This document shows, piece by piece, positions 50,183 to 59,045 of a stretch of 64,000 nucleotides of DNA (positions within the stretch are counted from its first letter, which is position 1; each line of letters begins with the position of its first letter). Below the pieces are notes generated by a model. The model saw nothing but the letters and a program-made list of their open reading frames with translations, was not told the origin of the DNA and made no database searches. The position numbers and the translations under genes were made by a program. Source of the stretch: Candidatus Aristotella avistercoris (GTDB lineage Bacteria; Bacillota; Clostridia; Oscillospirales; Ruminococcaceae); the NCBI GenBank assembly GCA_904397835.1, contig CAJFOV010000056.1, positions 1-64,000 on the forward strand, written 5' to 3'.

Positions 50183-51226
50183 ATGCAAGAACGACTTCGA
50201 AGAGTGTCCTGGTGTTTGCGCAATCTCAACCGCCGGATGTTTGCAGTTCCGCTCTTGGCGTTGGCACTTTCCCTGACCATTTTTGCAATTGCCCATATGA
50301 CCAGGGTCGTCTGCATCTACGACGGCGACCAGTCGACACTCACCTACACCACAGAAAAGGATGTCCATGAGATCCTCAACACCGAGGGGTACTATCTCAT
50401 GGCGGCGGATGAGGTGGACTACACCGACTTCGCCCAAAAGTACGTGGAGATCAACATCACCCGCGCCTTCCCGGTCCAGATCAAAGTGGACGGGGAAAAG
50501 CACACCGTCATGACCACCGGCGGAACCGTCGCCGCAGTGCTGGCCCAGGCGGGCGTGACGTTTGGCTCCGATGATACCGTCTCCAGCCCCCTGGACGCCA
50601 CCGTCTCCAGCGGCTTGGAGATCGTGGTCACCAGGGTCCAGTACCAGACCTACACGGAGGTCCAAACCATCCCCTATGAGCAGGAGAACCAGTACACCAG
50701 CCTGCTCAAAACCGGCAGGACCATTGTCACCCAATATGGCTCCAACGGGGAGCGGGTGCTTACCTACCGGCAGAAAATTGTGGATGGGGTGCCCCAGGAG
50801 CCGGAGCTGGTGGACAGCACCGTCACGGTGCAGCCAGTGGCCCAAAAGGCACTGGTGGGCTCCAAGGTGCCCATCTCCCCCCTGGACTTCGGCGTCTCCC
50901 TGGATGCCAACGGCCAGCCCCTCAACTACAGCAGGGTGCTGACCAACCAGCGGGCCACCGGTTACACCGCCAAGGCGGGAGCTTATACCGCCAGCGGCCG
51001 CAAGGCGGGGGTGGGATACGTTGCAGTCAACCCCAATGTGATTCCCTACGGCAGCAAGCTGTATATCGTGTCGGCAGATGGCCAGTTTGTCTATGGCTGT
51101 GCCATTGCTGCGGATACGGGCACCGCCCTCATGAGCGGGCACGCCGGGGTGGACCTCTACTATGCCACCTATCTGGAGAGCTGCCTGAACGGGGCAAAAT
51201 ATGTGAACATCTACGTACTGGATTAG
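50183..51226 (+). CDS. Cell-wall protein with DUF348, G5 and 3D domains (YabE/Sps-like)
   Basis: Predicted 347-residue membrane-anchored wall protein. A basic N terminus and one membrane segment (about 20-40) are followed by ubiquitin-like DUF348 repeats (VCIYDGDQSTLTYTT; FPVQIKVDGEKHTVMTTGG). A G5 domain lies at about 160-225 (VQYQTYTEVQTIPYEQ; RQKIVDGV). The C-terminal 3D domain (about 258-347) includes GVGYVAVNPNVIPYGSKLYI, ADTGTALMSGHAGVDLYY and its acidic residues. Members resemble resuscitation-promoting factors and act as lytic transglycosylases on peptidoglycan. AAGGAGAAG precedes the ATG. Monocistronic. Confidence 0.92.
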   Translation: MQERLRRVSWCLRNLNRRMFAVPLLALALSLTIFAIAHMTRVVCIYDGDQSTLTYTTEKDVHEILNTEGYYLMAADEVDYTDFAQKYVEINITRAFPVQIKVDGEKHTVMTTGGTVAAVLAQAGVTFGSDDTVSSPLDATVSSGLEIVVTRVQYQTYTEVQTIPYEQENQYTSLLKTGRTIVTQYGSNGERVLTYRQKIVDGVPQEPELVDSTVTVQPVAQKALVGSKVPISPLDFGVSLDANGQPLNYSRVLTNQRATGYTAKAGAYTASGRKAGVGYVAVNPNVIPYGSKLYIVSADGQFVYGCAIAADTGTALMSGHAGVDLYYATYLESCLNGAKYVNIYVLD

Positions 51227-51227
51227 C

Positions 51228-51263
51228 CAACAGGCGGGGGAGAAACCACTCCTCCGCCTGTTG
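51228..51263 (+). terminator. Terminator-like hairpin after the 3D protein gene
   Basis: Fifteen-bp stem with one G-T pair (CAACAGGCGGGGGAG / CTCCTCCGCCTGTTG) and a six-base loop starting two bases after the stop. No T tract follows. Confidence 0.6.
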
Positions 51264-51407
51264 TGCTGCAGAGCCGTACCCATGGAGAGGTCCCCGTGGC
51301 AGGTTTGTGACCCAACACATCCGCCCAGCCCTCTGCCGGTGGGAGGGGGATTGGGACTGTATCTTTCAGAAAACACCCCTGTATTTTACCATAAAAATAC
51401 AATTCCA

Positions 51408-51436
51408 TTGACATTCCGGCCAAAATAGGATACTAT
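51408..51436 (+). promoter_or_regulatory. Promoter of the yloC-remA-gmk-rpoZ cluster
   Basis: TTGACA (51408-51413), a 17-base spacer and TACTAT (51431-51436). The transcribed leader to the YloC start is about 130 bases. Confidence 0.65.
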
Positions 51437-51519
51437 CAAAATGATTGAAAAAAAGACCTAGAGGGAGCAATTGTAAGATTGCGCAGGTTTTACGGCGATC
51501 CTTTTCCTCGGCAGAAGTG

Positions 51520-51548
51520 CAGCCCCAGGGAGCGGGCTGTTTTCGTTT
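51520..51548 (+). promoter_or_regulatory. Possible transcription attenuator in the yloC leader
   Basis: Stem CAGCCC/GGGCTG with an eight-base loop is followed directly by TTTTCGTTT, inside the leader about 25 bases before the YloC start. An upstream hairpin, GCAAT/ATTGC, lies at about 51468-51484. The arrangement suits attenuation, but no ligand or antiterminator arm is identified. Confidence 0.45.
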
Positions 51549-51574
51549 CTAGAAGAAAGAAAGGAAGGTCCCCC

Positions 51575-52453
51575 ATGATTCACAGTATGACCGGCTACGG
51601 CCGGGCCCAACAATCGCTCAATGGGCGGGATATTTTGGTGGAGATCAAGGCGGTCAACCACCGCTATTTTGAGTTTTCCTCCCGGATTCCCCGCGCCTAT
51701 GGATATCTGGAAGATCCACTCAAAAGCTATGTCTCATCCCGGGTTGCCCGGGGCAAGGTGGAGGTCTCCGTCTCCATTACAGCCACGGAGGGGATGCAGG
51801 CGGAGGTACAGATCAACCGGGAGCTGGCCCAGTCCTATATCCAGGCTCTGCGCAGCCTTGCCCAGGAGACCGGCCTCACAGATGATCTGACCGTCTCCAA
51901 ACTGACCCGCTTTTCTGATATCTTCACCCTGCGCAAGGTCCAGGAGGATGAGGACCAGATCTGTGCCGATGTTCTGTCTGTGACAGCTCAGGCCACCGAC
52001 GCCTTTCTCTCCATGCGCCAGCGGGAGGGGGAGAACCTGAAGAAGGATGTCTCCTCCCGGTTGGATCGGATTTTGGAACTGGTACAGGTGGTGGAGGAGC
52101 GCTCCCCCAAAACGGTGGAGGAGTACCGTGCCCGGCTGCTGCAAAAGCTCCAGGAGGTCCTGCAGGATGTCACGGTAGATCCCCAACGGGTCTTGACAGA
52201 GGCGGCAATCTTTGCAGAGAAGGTGGCTGTGGCAGAGGAGACGGTGCGCCTGCGCAGCCACATCCAGCAGCTGGGTCATATTTTGGACTCTGACGGCGCA
52301 GTGGGCCGCAAGCTGGACTTTATGGTCCAGGAGATGAACCGCGAGGCCAACACCATCGGCTCCAAGGCCCAGGATATCACAATCGCCCGCACTGTGGTGG
52401 AGATCAAAAGTGAGATCGAAAAGATCCGTGAGCAGATTCAAAACATCGAATAA
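51575..52453 (+). CDS. YicC/YloC-family endoribonuclease
   Basis: Predicted 292-residue protein of normal length. It starts MIHSMTGYGRAQ, the family signature, with EIKAVNHRYFEFSSRIPRAY and the C-terminal GRKLDFMVQEMNREANTIGS, also hallmark. Family members are single-strand-specific endoribonucleases linked to RNA turnover and sporulation. ATG 51575 follows AAGGAAGG. It heads the cluster with remA and gmk, the same order as in Bacillus. Confidence 0.95.
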   Translation: MIHSMTGYGRAQQSLNGRDILVEIKAVNHRYFEFSSRIPRAYGYLEDPLKSYVSSRVARGKVEVSVSITATEGMQAEVQINRELAQSYIQALRSLAQETGLTDDLTVSKLTRFSDIFTLRKVQEDEDQICADVLSVTAQATDAFLSMRQREGENLKKDVSSRLDRILELVQVVEERSPKTVEEYRARLLQKLQEVLQDVTVDPQRVLTEAAIFAEKVAVAEETVRLRSHIQQLGHILDSDGAVGRKLDFMVQEMNREANTIGSKAQDITIARTVVEIKSEIEKIREQIQNIE

Positions 52454-52479
52454 CCGGCAAGCAAAGGAGAAGTTGAACC

Positions 52480-52746
52480 ATGAAGCTCATCAACATTGGC
52501 TTTGGCAATATGGTGTCTGCCAACCGGCTGGTGGCCATCGTCAGTCCGGAATCGGCCCCCATCAAGCGGGTGATCCAGGATGCCCGGGACCGCGGCACCT
52601 TGATTGACGCCACCTACGGGCGGCGCACCCGGGCGGTGATTGTCACCGACTCGGATCATGTGATCCTTTCGGCGGTCCAGCCGGAGACGGTGGCCAACCG
52701 CCTGGTGGATGACGAGGACGACGAGGAGGAGATGGACGAGGAATGA
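52480..52746 (+). CDS. remA: Extracellular matrix/biofilm regulator RemA (DUF370)
   Basis: Predicted 88-residue DNA-binding regulator. [20 protein letters not shown] and the arginine-rich [20 protein letters not shown] are highly conserved in the family. RemA forms ring-like oligomers and activates matrix and osmoprotection genes in Bacillus. The C-terminal tail is strongly acidic ([12 protein letters not shown]), unlike the short Bacillus protein. It is four bases overlapped with gmk and downstream of yloC. Confidence 0.95.
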   Translation: MKLINIGFGNMVSANRLVAIVSPESAPIKRVIQDARDRGTLIDATYGRRTRAVIVTDSDHVILSAVQPETVANRLVDDEDDEEEMDEE

Positions 52747-53372
52747 GCCAGAGCCAGGGCATGCTGATTGTCTTTTCCGGCCCCTCTGGGGTGGGCAAGG
52801 GGACTGTCCTGCGGGAGTATCTGCAAGAACATCCCAACGTCAAGCTCTCTGTCTCCGCCACCACCCGCGCCCCGCGGCCAGGGGAGGTGGATGGCGTCCA
52901 CTACCACTTTGTGAGCCAGGAGCAGTTCCAAACCTTGATCCAGCAGGACGGCCTGTTGGAGTACGCCTGTTACAGCGGCAACTACTACGGAACCCCCAAG
53001 AAGGCGGTTCAGGAACAGCTGGAACAGGGCAACCACGTGGTGCTGGAGATTGAGGTCCAGGGGGCGCTGCAGATTCTGCGGCAGCATCCCCAGGCCCTGC
53101 TGATCTTTGTCATGCCCCCCTCCTATCAGGAGCTGGAGCGGCGGCTGCGGGAGCGCAACACCGAGAGCGAGGAGGTCATCCAGCGCCGGCTGCACACCGC
53201 CATTCAGGAGATGGGCCAGGCGTGCCAGTACGACTTTATCCTGGTCAACGATTCGGTCCCCCAGGCCAAGGCGCGCCTGGATCAGATGATCCAGGCGGGG
53301 CCATACTTAAACCGTCAAATGAAATCTATGATAGATGAGGTGTTACAAGATGCTCAAACCATCCCCCAATAA
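52743..53372 (+). CDS. gmk: Guanylate kinase
   Basis: Predicted 209-residue enzyme phosphorylating GMP to GDP with ATP. The P-loop is [19 protein letters not shown]-binding residues lie in [19 protein letters not shown] and [13 protein letters not shown]. The lid ([17 protein letters not shown]) is normal. It overlaps the remA stop (ATGA), and the rpoZ start lies inside its 3' end. It supplies the GTP and ppGpp pools next to the RNA polymerase omega gene. Confidence 0.96.
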   Translation: MSQSQGMLIVFSGPSGVGKGTVLREYLQEHPNVKLSVSATTRAPRPGEVDGVHYHFVSQEQFQTLIQQDGLLEYACYSGNYYGTPKKAVQEQLEQGNHVVLEIEVQGALQILRQHPQALLIFVMPPSYQELERRLRERNTESEEVIQRRLHTAIQEMGQACQYDFILVNDSVPQAKARLDQMIQAGPYLNRQMKSMIDEVLQDAQTIPQ

Positions 53373-53571
53373 ACTGTATTCCGATCACAACAGCTACTAC
53401 GAGTTCGTGGTGGCCGTGGCAAAGCGTGCCAGAACCATTGCGGAGGAGTGGGATCCCGCAGTGCCCATGGAGGAAAAGCCCGTGAGCCTTGCGGTGGAGG
53501 ACTTTGCCAGCGGCAAATGCACGGTGGACTCGGTCCTCCATGCCCATTCGGGCAAATCTGTGCACAATTAG
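53350..53571 (+). CDS. rpoZ: RNA polymerase omega subunit
   Basis: Predicted 73-residue omega subunit. [20 protein letters not shown] and VAVAKRARTIAEEW hold the conserved helix that clamps the beta-prime C terminus, and KPVSLAVEDFASGKC follows. ATG 53350 follows GAGGTG; it overlaps the gmk end by 23 bases. Confidence 0.9.
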   Translation: MLKPSPNKLYSDHNSYYEFVVAVAKRARTIAEEWDPAVPMEEKPVSLAVEDFASGKCTVDSVLHAHSGKSVHN

Positions 53572-53601
53572 CCCCACAGCACAAGGGAGGAAACACGTCC
53601 C

Positions 53602-54813
53602 ATGAATCTCAGCGGAAGGACCATTGTCCTTGGGGTCACAGGCGGGATTGCCGCCTACAAGGCGGCCCAGGTGGCCAGCAAGCTCAAACAGAGCGGCGCG
53701 GATGTCCATGTGATCATGACCGAGCACGCCACCCAGTTTGTATCCCCACTGACCTTTGAGACCTTGACCAACAACCGGGTGTCTGTGGACACCTTTGACC
53801 GCAACTTCCAGTGGAACGTCCAGCACGTCTCCCTGGCCAAGCGGGCGGATCTATTTCTGGTGGCGCCGGCCACGGCGAATGTCCTGGCCAAAATGGCCTA
53901 TGGCCTGGCGGATGACATGCTCACCACCACCATCTTGGCCTGTAGCTGTCCAAAGATGGTGGCGCCGGCCATGAACACCGGTATGTACCACAACCCCATC
54001 ACTCAGCGCAACCTTCAGCTGCTCCAGGAGGCAGGGGTGCAGATTCTGCGCCCAGACAGCGGCTATCTCGCCTGCGGCGACGTGGGAGATGGGCGCCTGC
54101 CAGAGCCGGAGGAGATCTGCCAGGCGGTGGAGGCCGCTCTGACAGAGAAGGACCTGGCTGGGCTGCACATCCTGGTGACAGCGGGCCCCACCCAGGAGCC
54201 GGTGGATCCGGTGCGATACCTGACCAACCACTCCACCGGCAAGATGGGCTTTGCCCTGGCCAAACGGGCGGCCCTGCGGGGCGCCCAGGTAACCCTGGTG
54301 GCGGGGCCGGTGCATCTGCCCACCCCTTGGGGGGTGGAGCGGGTGGATGTGACCACCGCCCAGGAGATGTATGAACAGGTGACAGACCGCTTCCCCCAGA
54401 CGGACATCACCATCAAGGCTGCGGCGGTGGCGGACTTTCGTCCCGCCCAGGTGGCCGAACAAAAGATCAAAAAGTCCGGGGAGGGCCACACCGCCCTGCT
54501 GCTGGAGCGCACCCGCGATATTCTGGCGGCCCTGGGGCAGTGCAAGGGGCCAAAACAGGTCCTGTGCGGCTTCTCCATGGAGACGGAACACCTGCTGGAG
54601 AACTCCCAGCGCAAGCGGCAGGCCAAGGGGGCGGACCTGATGGTGGCCAACAGCCTGCGCCAGGCGGGAGCCGGCTTTGGTACGGACACCAACCTGGTCA
54701 CCATCCTGAGCGACCAGGGCCAGGAGGAGCTCCCCCTGCTCACCAAGGAGGAGGTGGCCGACCGGCTGTTGGACCGGTGCGCCGCCTGCTGGCGGGATAA
54801 ACAGGGGCAGTAA
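53602..54813 (+). CDS. coaBC: Bifunctional phosphopantothenoylcysteine decarboxylase/phosphopantothenate-cysteine ligase
   Basis: Predicted 403-residue coenzyme A biosynthesis enzyme. The CoaC flavoprotein half (1 to about 180) has GVTGGIAAYKAAQVASKLKQ, the catalytic histidine in QHVSLAKRADL, PAMNTGMYHNP and the active-site flap GYLACGDVGDGRLPE. The CoaB half has TAGPTQEPVDPVRYLTN, STGKMGFALA, KAAAVADFRP and GFSMETE. AGGGAGGAAA precedes the ATG. Confidence 0.96.
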   Translation: MNLSGRTIVLGVTGGIAAYKAAQVASKLKQSGADVHVIMTEHATQFVSPLTFETLTNNRVSVDTFDRNFQWNVQHVSLAKRADLFLVAPATANVLAKMAYGLADDMLTTTILACSCPKMVAPAMNTGMYHNPITQRNLQLLQEAGVQILRPDSGYLACGDVGDGRLPEPEEICQAVEAALTEKDLAGLHILVTAGPTQEPVDPVRYLTNHSTGKMGFALAKRAALRGAQVTLVAGPVHLPTPWGVERVDVTTAQEMYEQVTDRFPQTDITIKAAAVADFRPAQVAEQKIKKSGEGHTALLLERTRDILAALGQCKGPKQVLCGFSMETEHLLENSQRKRQAKGADLMVANSLRQAGAGFGTDTNLVTILSDQGQEELPLLTKEEVADRLLDRCAACWRDKQGQ

Positions 54814-54884
54814 GATCCCCTTTCCGCCGTATTTTTTCGCAACAGAAGCGATCCATCTCACCCATCGAAGAAGGAGGAGTCCCT

Positions 54885-57311
54885 TTGAACCTGGTTGCCC
54901 GGGTGGCTGTGGAAAAGGCCGCCTACTCCTTCGATGCGCTGTTTGACTATCAGATTCCCCCATCCCTCCAGGCGCTGGCTCAACCCGGCTGCCGGGTGGT
55001 GGTGCCCTTTGGCGGCGGCAACCGCCGGCGCATCGGCCTGGTGGTGGAGCTGGGGGAGAGCCAGATGCAGGAGCTCAAACCCCTCTGCTCCGTGGTGGAC
55101 ACAACGCCCATCCTCTCCCAGGAGATGCTACAGATCCTCCAGTTTCTCAAGGAGCGGACCTTCTGCACCTATTTTGAGGCGCTGCGGGTGCTGCTTCCAG
55201 CGGGAATCGGGGTGAATTTGGAGCGGACCTATCAGCTGGTGGATCCGCTGCCGGCGGACCCACAGGACCTTCCGGAGGTGGAGGGGCAGCTGGTGGAATT
55301 TTTCCGCAGGAAGAGAACCCCGGTCCCGGAGCTGCAACTGGTGAAAAATTTGGGGCTCCAGCGGGATGCCCCCCCTCTCCAGCGCCTGGTGGAGAAGGGC
55401 TTTTTGACCACGGGGGAGCAGGTGCGCCGCCGGGTCCAGGACGAAAAGCTCACCATGGTGCGCTTGACCGGGGAGGAGCCGGAGAAACTCACCCCCAAGC
55501 AGGAGAAGGTGTATGACTTCCTCCAGCAGGTGGGCGGGGCCTCATTGAAGGAGACCTGCTACTTTGCCGCTGTCACCAAGGGGGTGGTGGACAAACTGGT
55601 GGAAAAGGGCTGTGCCGAATACTACCAGCGGGTCATCTACCGCAACCCCTATGAGCAGGTTTCTCCGGGCCAGCAGGAGCCGCCCGCCCTCTCTGAGCAG
55701 CAGCAGCGGGCCTACCTGGCCCTGCGGGCGGAGAATGACCGGCAGGCAGGCGGGGTCTCCCTGCTGTTTGGGGTCACAGGCAGCGGCAAGACCCAGGTGT
55801 TTTTAAAACTCATCGAACATGTGCTGCAAAAGGGGCAGCAGGCTTTGGTAATGGTGCCGGAGATTGCCCTGACACCCCAGACCATCCAGCGGTTTCACCA
55901 GCGCTTTGGCCGCCGGGTGGCAGTGCTCCACAGCGGCCTGTCCCTGGGGGAGCGCGCGGATGAGTGGCAGCGGATCCGCCAGGGACAGGCGGATATTGTG
56001 GTGGGCACCCGCTCCGCCGTCTTTGCCCCGTTGGACCGGCTGGGCCTGATTGTAATGGATGAGGAGCAGGAGCACACCTATCAGTCCGAATCGGCCCCCC
56101 GGTTCCATGCCAGGGATGTGGCCCGTTTGCGGGTGCGCTACCACCACGCCCACCTGGTGCTGGCCTCCGCCACCCCCAGTGTGGAGAGTTTCTATCTGGC
56201 CAAGGAGGGCCGGTACCAGCTGGTGACCCTGCCGGAGCGGTTCACCGGATCCAAGCTCCCGGATGTGTATGTCATCGATATGGGCAGCCAACCCAAGGGA
56301 GCGATCCTCAGCGAGCCCCTTCTGGCAGAACTCTATTACAACTTGGAGCACAGGCAGCAGTCCATTCTGCTGCTCAACCGCAGGGGCTACAGCACGGTGG
56401 TGCAGTGTTCCATGTGCGGCCAGGTGGCCAGCTGCCCCAACTGCTCCATCCCCCTGACCTATCACGCGGCCAACGGCCAGCTCATGTGTCACTACTGCGG
56501 CTATACCCGGGAGCTGAAGGATGAGTGCCCCCTCTGCGGCAGCAGCTACATCCGCCACAGCGGGGTGGGGACCCAAAAGCTCCAGGAACTGCTCCAGGAG
56601 CAGTTCCCCCAGGCAAAGATCCTGCGGATGGACGCGGACACCACCATGTCCCGCTATGCCCACGAAAAGCAGTTTGCCCGCTTTGCCGCCGGGGAATATG
56701 ACATGATGGTGGGTACCCAGATGGTGGCCAAGGGGCTGGATTTTGCCAATGTGACCTTGGTTGGCGTGGTGGCCATTGACCAGGCTCTCTACGCCGACGA
56801 CTTCCGGGGATACGAGCGGGCCTTCAGCCTCCTGACCCAGGTGGTGGGCCGCTGCGGCAGGGGAAATTTGCCGGGGCGGGCGCTGATCCAGACCTTTTCG
56901 CCTGAGAACCCGGTGATCGCCCAGGCCTGCATCCAGGACTATGAGGCCTTCTATCAGATGGAGATTGGGACCCGCAGGCTGAACCTGTACCCGCCCTTCT
57001 GCACCATCTGCTGCGTGGGGTTTGCCGGGGTGGTGGAGGAAAAGGCCCACCAGGCTGCCCACTGGTTCAGCCGGACTTTGGCCCAGACGGCCCAGCGGGA
57101 GTACCCCCAGATTCCACTGCGGATTTTGGATGTCTGCCGGCCAGCCATCTACCGCATCAGCGGCAAGTTCCGGTATAAATTGGTCATTAAGTGCCGCAAC
57201 ACGGCCCCCTTCCGGGCGCTGCTCTCCCAGGTTTTGCGGGAATACTATCAGCAGAAGGCCTTTCGGGAGGTATCCGTCTACGCGGATTTGAATTTTGATG
57301 GAAAGATGTAA
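54885..57311 (+). CDS. priA: Primosomal replication helicase PriA
   Basis: Predicted 808-residue 3'-5' helicase that restarts stalled replication forks. The N-terminal DNA-binding domain (about 1-110) has KAAYSFDALFDYQIPPSL and VVVPFGGGNRRRIG. Walker A is GVTGSGKTQVFLK. The Walker B region reads MDEEQEHTYQSE, with Gln where many PriA proteins have His. Zinc-binding cysteine pairs are CSMCG, CPNC, CHYCG and CPLCG. The TTG start follows AAGGAGGAG by six bases. It lies 71 bases after coaBC. Confidence 0.95.
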   Translation: MNLVARVAVEKAAYSFDALFDYQIPPSLQALAQPGCRVVVPFGGGNRRRIGLVVELGESQMQELKPLCSVVDTTPILSQEMLQILQFLKERTFCTYFEALRVLLPAGIGVNLERTYQLVDPLPADPQDLPEVEGQLVEFFRRKRTPVPELQLVKNLGLQRDAPPLQRLVEKGFLTTGEQVRRRVQDEKLTMVRLTGEEPEKLTPKQEKVYDFLQQVGGASLKETCYFAAVTKGVVDKLVEKGCAEYYQRVIYRNPYEQVSPGQQEPPALSEQQQRAYLALRAENDRQAGGVSLLFGVTGSGKTQVFLKLIEHVLQKGQQALVMVPEIALTPQTIQRFHQRFGRRVAVLHSGLSLGERADEWQRIRQGQADIVVGTRSAVFAPLDRLGLIVMDEEQEHTYQSESAPRFHARDVARLRVRYHHAHLVLASATPSVESFYLAKEGRYQLVTLPERFTGSKLPDVYVIDMGSQPKGAILSEPLLAELYYNLEHRQQSILLLNRRGYSTVVQCSMCGQVASCPNCSIPLTYHAANGQLMCHYCGYTRELKDECPLCGSSYIRHSGVGTQKLQELLQEQFPQAKILRMDADTTMSRYAHEKQFARFAAGEYDMMVGTQMVAKGLDFANVTLVGVVAIDQALYADDFRGYERAFSLLTQVVGRCGRGNLPGRALIQTFSPENPVIAQACIQDYEAFYQMEIGTRRLNLYPPFCTICCVGFAGVVEEKAHQAAHWFSRTLAQTAQREYPQIPLRILDVCRPAIYRISGKFRYKLVIKCRNTAPFRALLSQVLREYYQQKAFREVSVYADLNFDGKM

Positions 57312-57384
57312 CACCATGAGTCAGAAAGTTCACGTGCGGCTGGTTCCCACCCACCGCCCCAAAGGAAAAAGGAGAGGTAACAAG

Positions 57385-57864
57385 ATGGCATTGCGTATGG
57401 TGCTCAATGAGCAGGACCCCATTCTGCGGAAACGGAGCCGGGAGGTGACGGATTTTAACCCCCGCCTCTGGCAGCTGTTGGACGACATGGCCGAAACCAT
57501 GTACCAGGAGGACGGCGCCGGCCTTGCGGCCGTTCAGGTGGGCGTGCTGCGCCGGGCCGTGGTGGTGGACGTGGGGGAGGGCCTCATTGAGCTGGTGAAT
57601 CCCCGCATTGTGGACACCCGCGGCGCGGTGGAGGACAGCGAGGGGTGCCTCTCCAGCCCTGGGGAGTACGGCCTGGTGGTGCGCCCCCAGTGGGTGAAGG
57701 TCCAGGCTCAGGACCGCAATGGCAATGCGTTTGAGATTGAGGGGGAGGACCTGTTGGCCCGGGCCTTCTGCCATGAGATCGATCACCTGGAGGGGGTTCT
57801 CTTTAAGGACCGTATGACCCACCTGCTCACCCGGGAGGAGCTGCGCCGCCGGCGCAGAAGATAA
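57385..57864 (+). CDS. def: Peptide deformylase
   Basis: Predicted 159-residue metalloenzyme removing the formyl group from new proteins. Motif 1 is GAGLAAVQVG, with Val in place of the usual Pro. Motif 2 is EGCLSSPGEYG, supplying the metal cysteine. Motif 3 is CHEIDHLEGVLF, supplying two metal histidines and the catalytic glutamate. ATG 57385 follows GGAGAGG; the frame is open upstream. It is paired with fmt downstream, as in most bacteria. Confidence 0.95.
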   Translation: MALRMVLNEQDPILRKRSREVTDFNPRLWQLLDDMAETMYQEDGAGLAAVQVGVLRRAVVVDVGEGLIELVNPRIVDTRGAVEDSEGCLSSPGEYGLVVRPQWVKVQAQDRNGNAFEIEGEDLLARAFCHEIDHLEGVLFKDRMTHLLTREELRRRRRR

Positions 57865-57967
57865 TTCCTCTCCAAAGGTTGGAGCAATTGGTGGAATTTC
57901 GGGCTGGTAGGCGGCCCAATGTTGCCCCGCTGTATGGGGTCACAGCAGATTGAAGGAGGTTTGGAGC

Positions 57968-58900
57968 ATGAAATTGGTCTTTATGGGAACACCAGAGTTT
58001 GCACAGGTCTCCCTGCAGGCCCTTCTGCAGCAGGGGAAACATGAGGTTTTGGCGGTGTTCTCCCAGCCGGACAAGCCCAAGGGGCGGGGCTACAAGCTCA
58101 CGCCGCCTCCAGTGAAGGTCCTGGCCCAGGAACATGGCATCCCCGTGTATCAGCCCGCCTCCGTGCGCACCCCTGAGGTGCTGGAGCTGCTGGAGAGCCT
58201 GGCGCCAGACGCCCTGGTGGTGGTGGCCTATGGAAAAATTTTGCCCAAATCCATTTTGGAGCTGCCGCCAAAGGGCTGCATCAACGTCCATGGCTCCCTG
58301 CTGCCCAAATATCGGGGTGCAGCGCCCATCCAGTGGACGGTCCTCAACGGGGACCCGGTGGGCGGCGTGACCACCATGTATATGGATGTGGGGATGGACA
58401 CCGGCGACATCCTCCTCACCCGCACCACCCCTGTGGGGGAGCAGGAGACCGCCGGGGAGCTCTTTGACCGGCTGGCGGACCTGGGGGCCCAGCTGCTGCT
58501 GGAGACCCTGGATCAGGTGCAGGCCGGTACCATCCAGCCCCGTCCCCAGGAGGAGGCCCTGGCCACCCATGCCCCCATGCTCACCAAGGAGATGGCTCGG
58601 ATGGACTTTACCCAGTCTGCCCAGGCGCTCCACAACCTGGTGCGGGGGATGAACCCCTGGCCGGTGGCCCGCACCACCCTCCATGGAAAGCTCCTGAAGG
58701 TTCTGGCCACCAGCCCCCTGGCAGACTGGAAAAAGGGGGAGCCGGGCCAGGTGTTGGAGAGCGGGGAGCGCCTTGTTGTCGCCTGCGGACAGGGCGCCCT
58801 GGCGCTGGAGCGGGTCCAGCTGGAGGGGTCCAAACCCATGGCCAGCAGAGATTTTCTCCGGGGCCATCCGGTGGAAAAGGGGACCTTTTTGGGGCAGTAG
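57968..58900 (+). CDS. fmt: Methionyl-tRNA formyltransferase
   Basis: Predicted 310-residue enzyme formylating initiator tRNA. The N-terminal domain opens MKLVFMGTPEFAQVSLQALL. The catalytic Asn/His/Asp region is NVHGSLLPKYRGAAPIQW with VTTMYMDVGMDTGDIL. The C-terminal OB-like tRNA-binding domain follows from about 205. AAGGAGG precedes the ATG by eight bases. Confidence 0.96.
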   Translation: MKLVFMGTPEFAQVSLQALLQQGKHEVLAVFSQPDKPKGRGYKLTPPPVKVLAQEHGIPVYQPASVRTPEVLELLESLAPDALVVVAYGKILPKSILELPPKGCINVHGSLLPKYRGAAPIQWTVLNGDPVGGVTTMYMDVGMDTGDILLTRTTPVGEQETAGELFDRLADLGAQLLLETLDQVQAGTIQPRPQEEALATHAPMLTKEMARMDFTQSAQALHNLVRGMNPWPVARTTLHGKLLKVLATSPLADWKKGEPGQVLESGERLVVACGQGALALERVQLEGSKPMASRDFLRGHPVEKGTFLGQ

Positions 58901-59045
58901 GGGCAGCTTGCACCTGCAAAACCCCGGCGCCCTGCCTTTTGAAAGGCAATCTTAGGAAAAATAAAAGGCGCCGTTCACAGTCCCTTCAAATTTTTTGTTT
59001 AAACTGATCCTATCTTCTTGTCAATGTGTGAAGGAGGAGTTTGCC

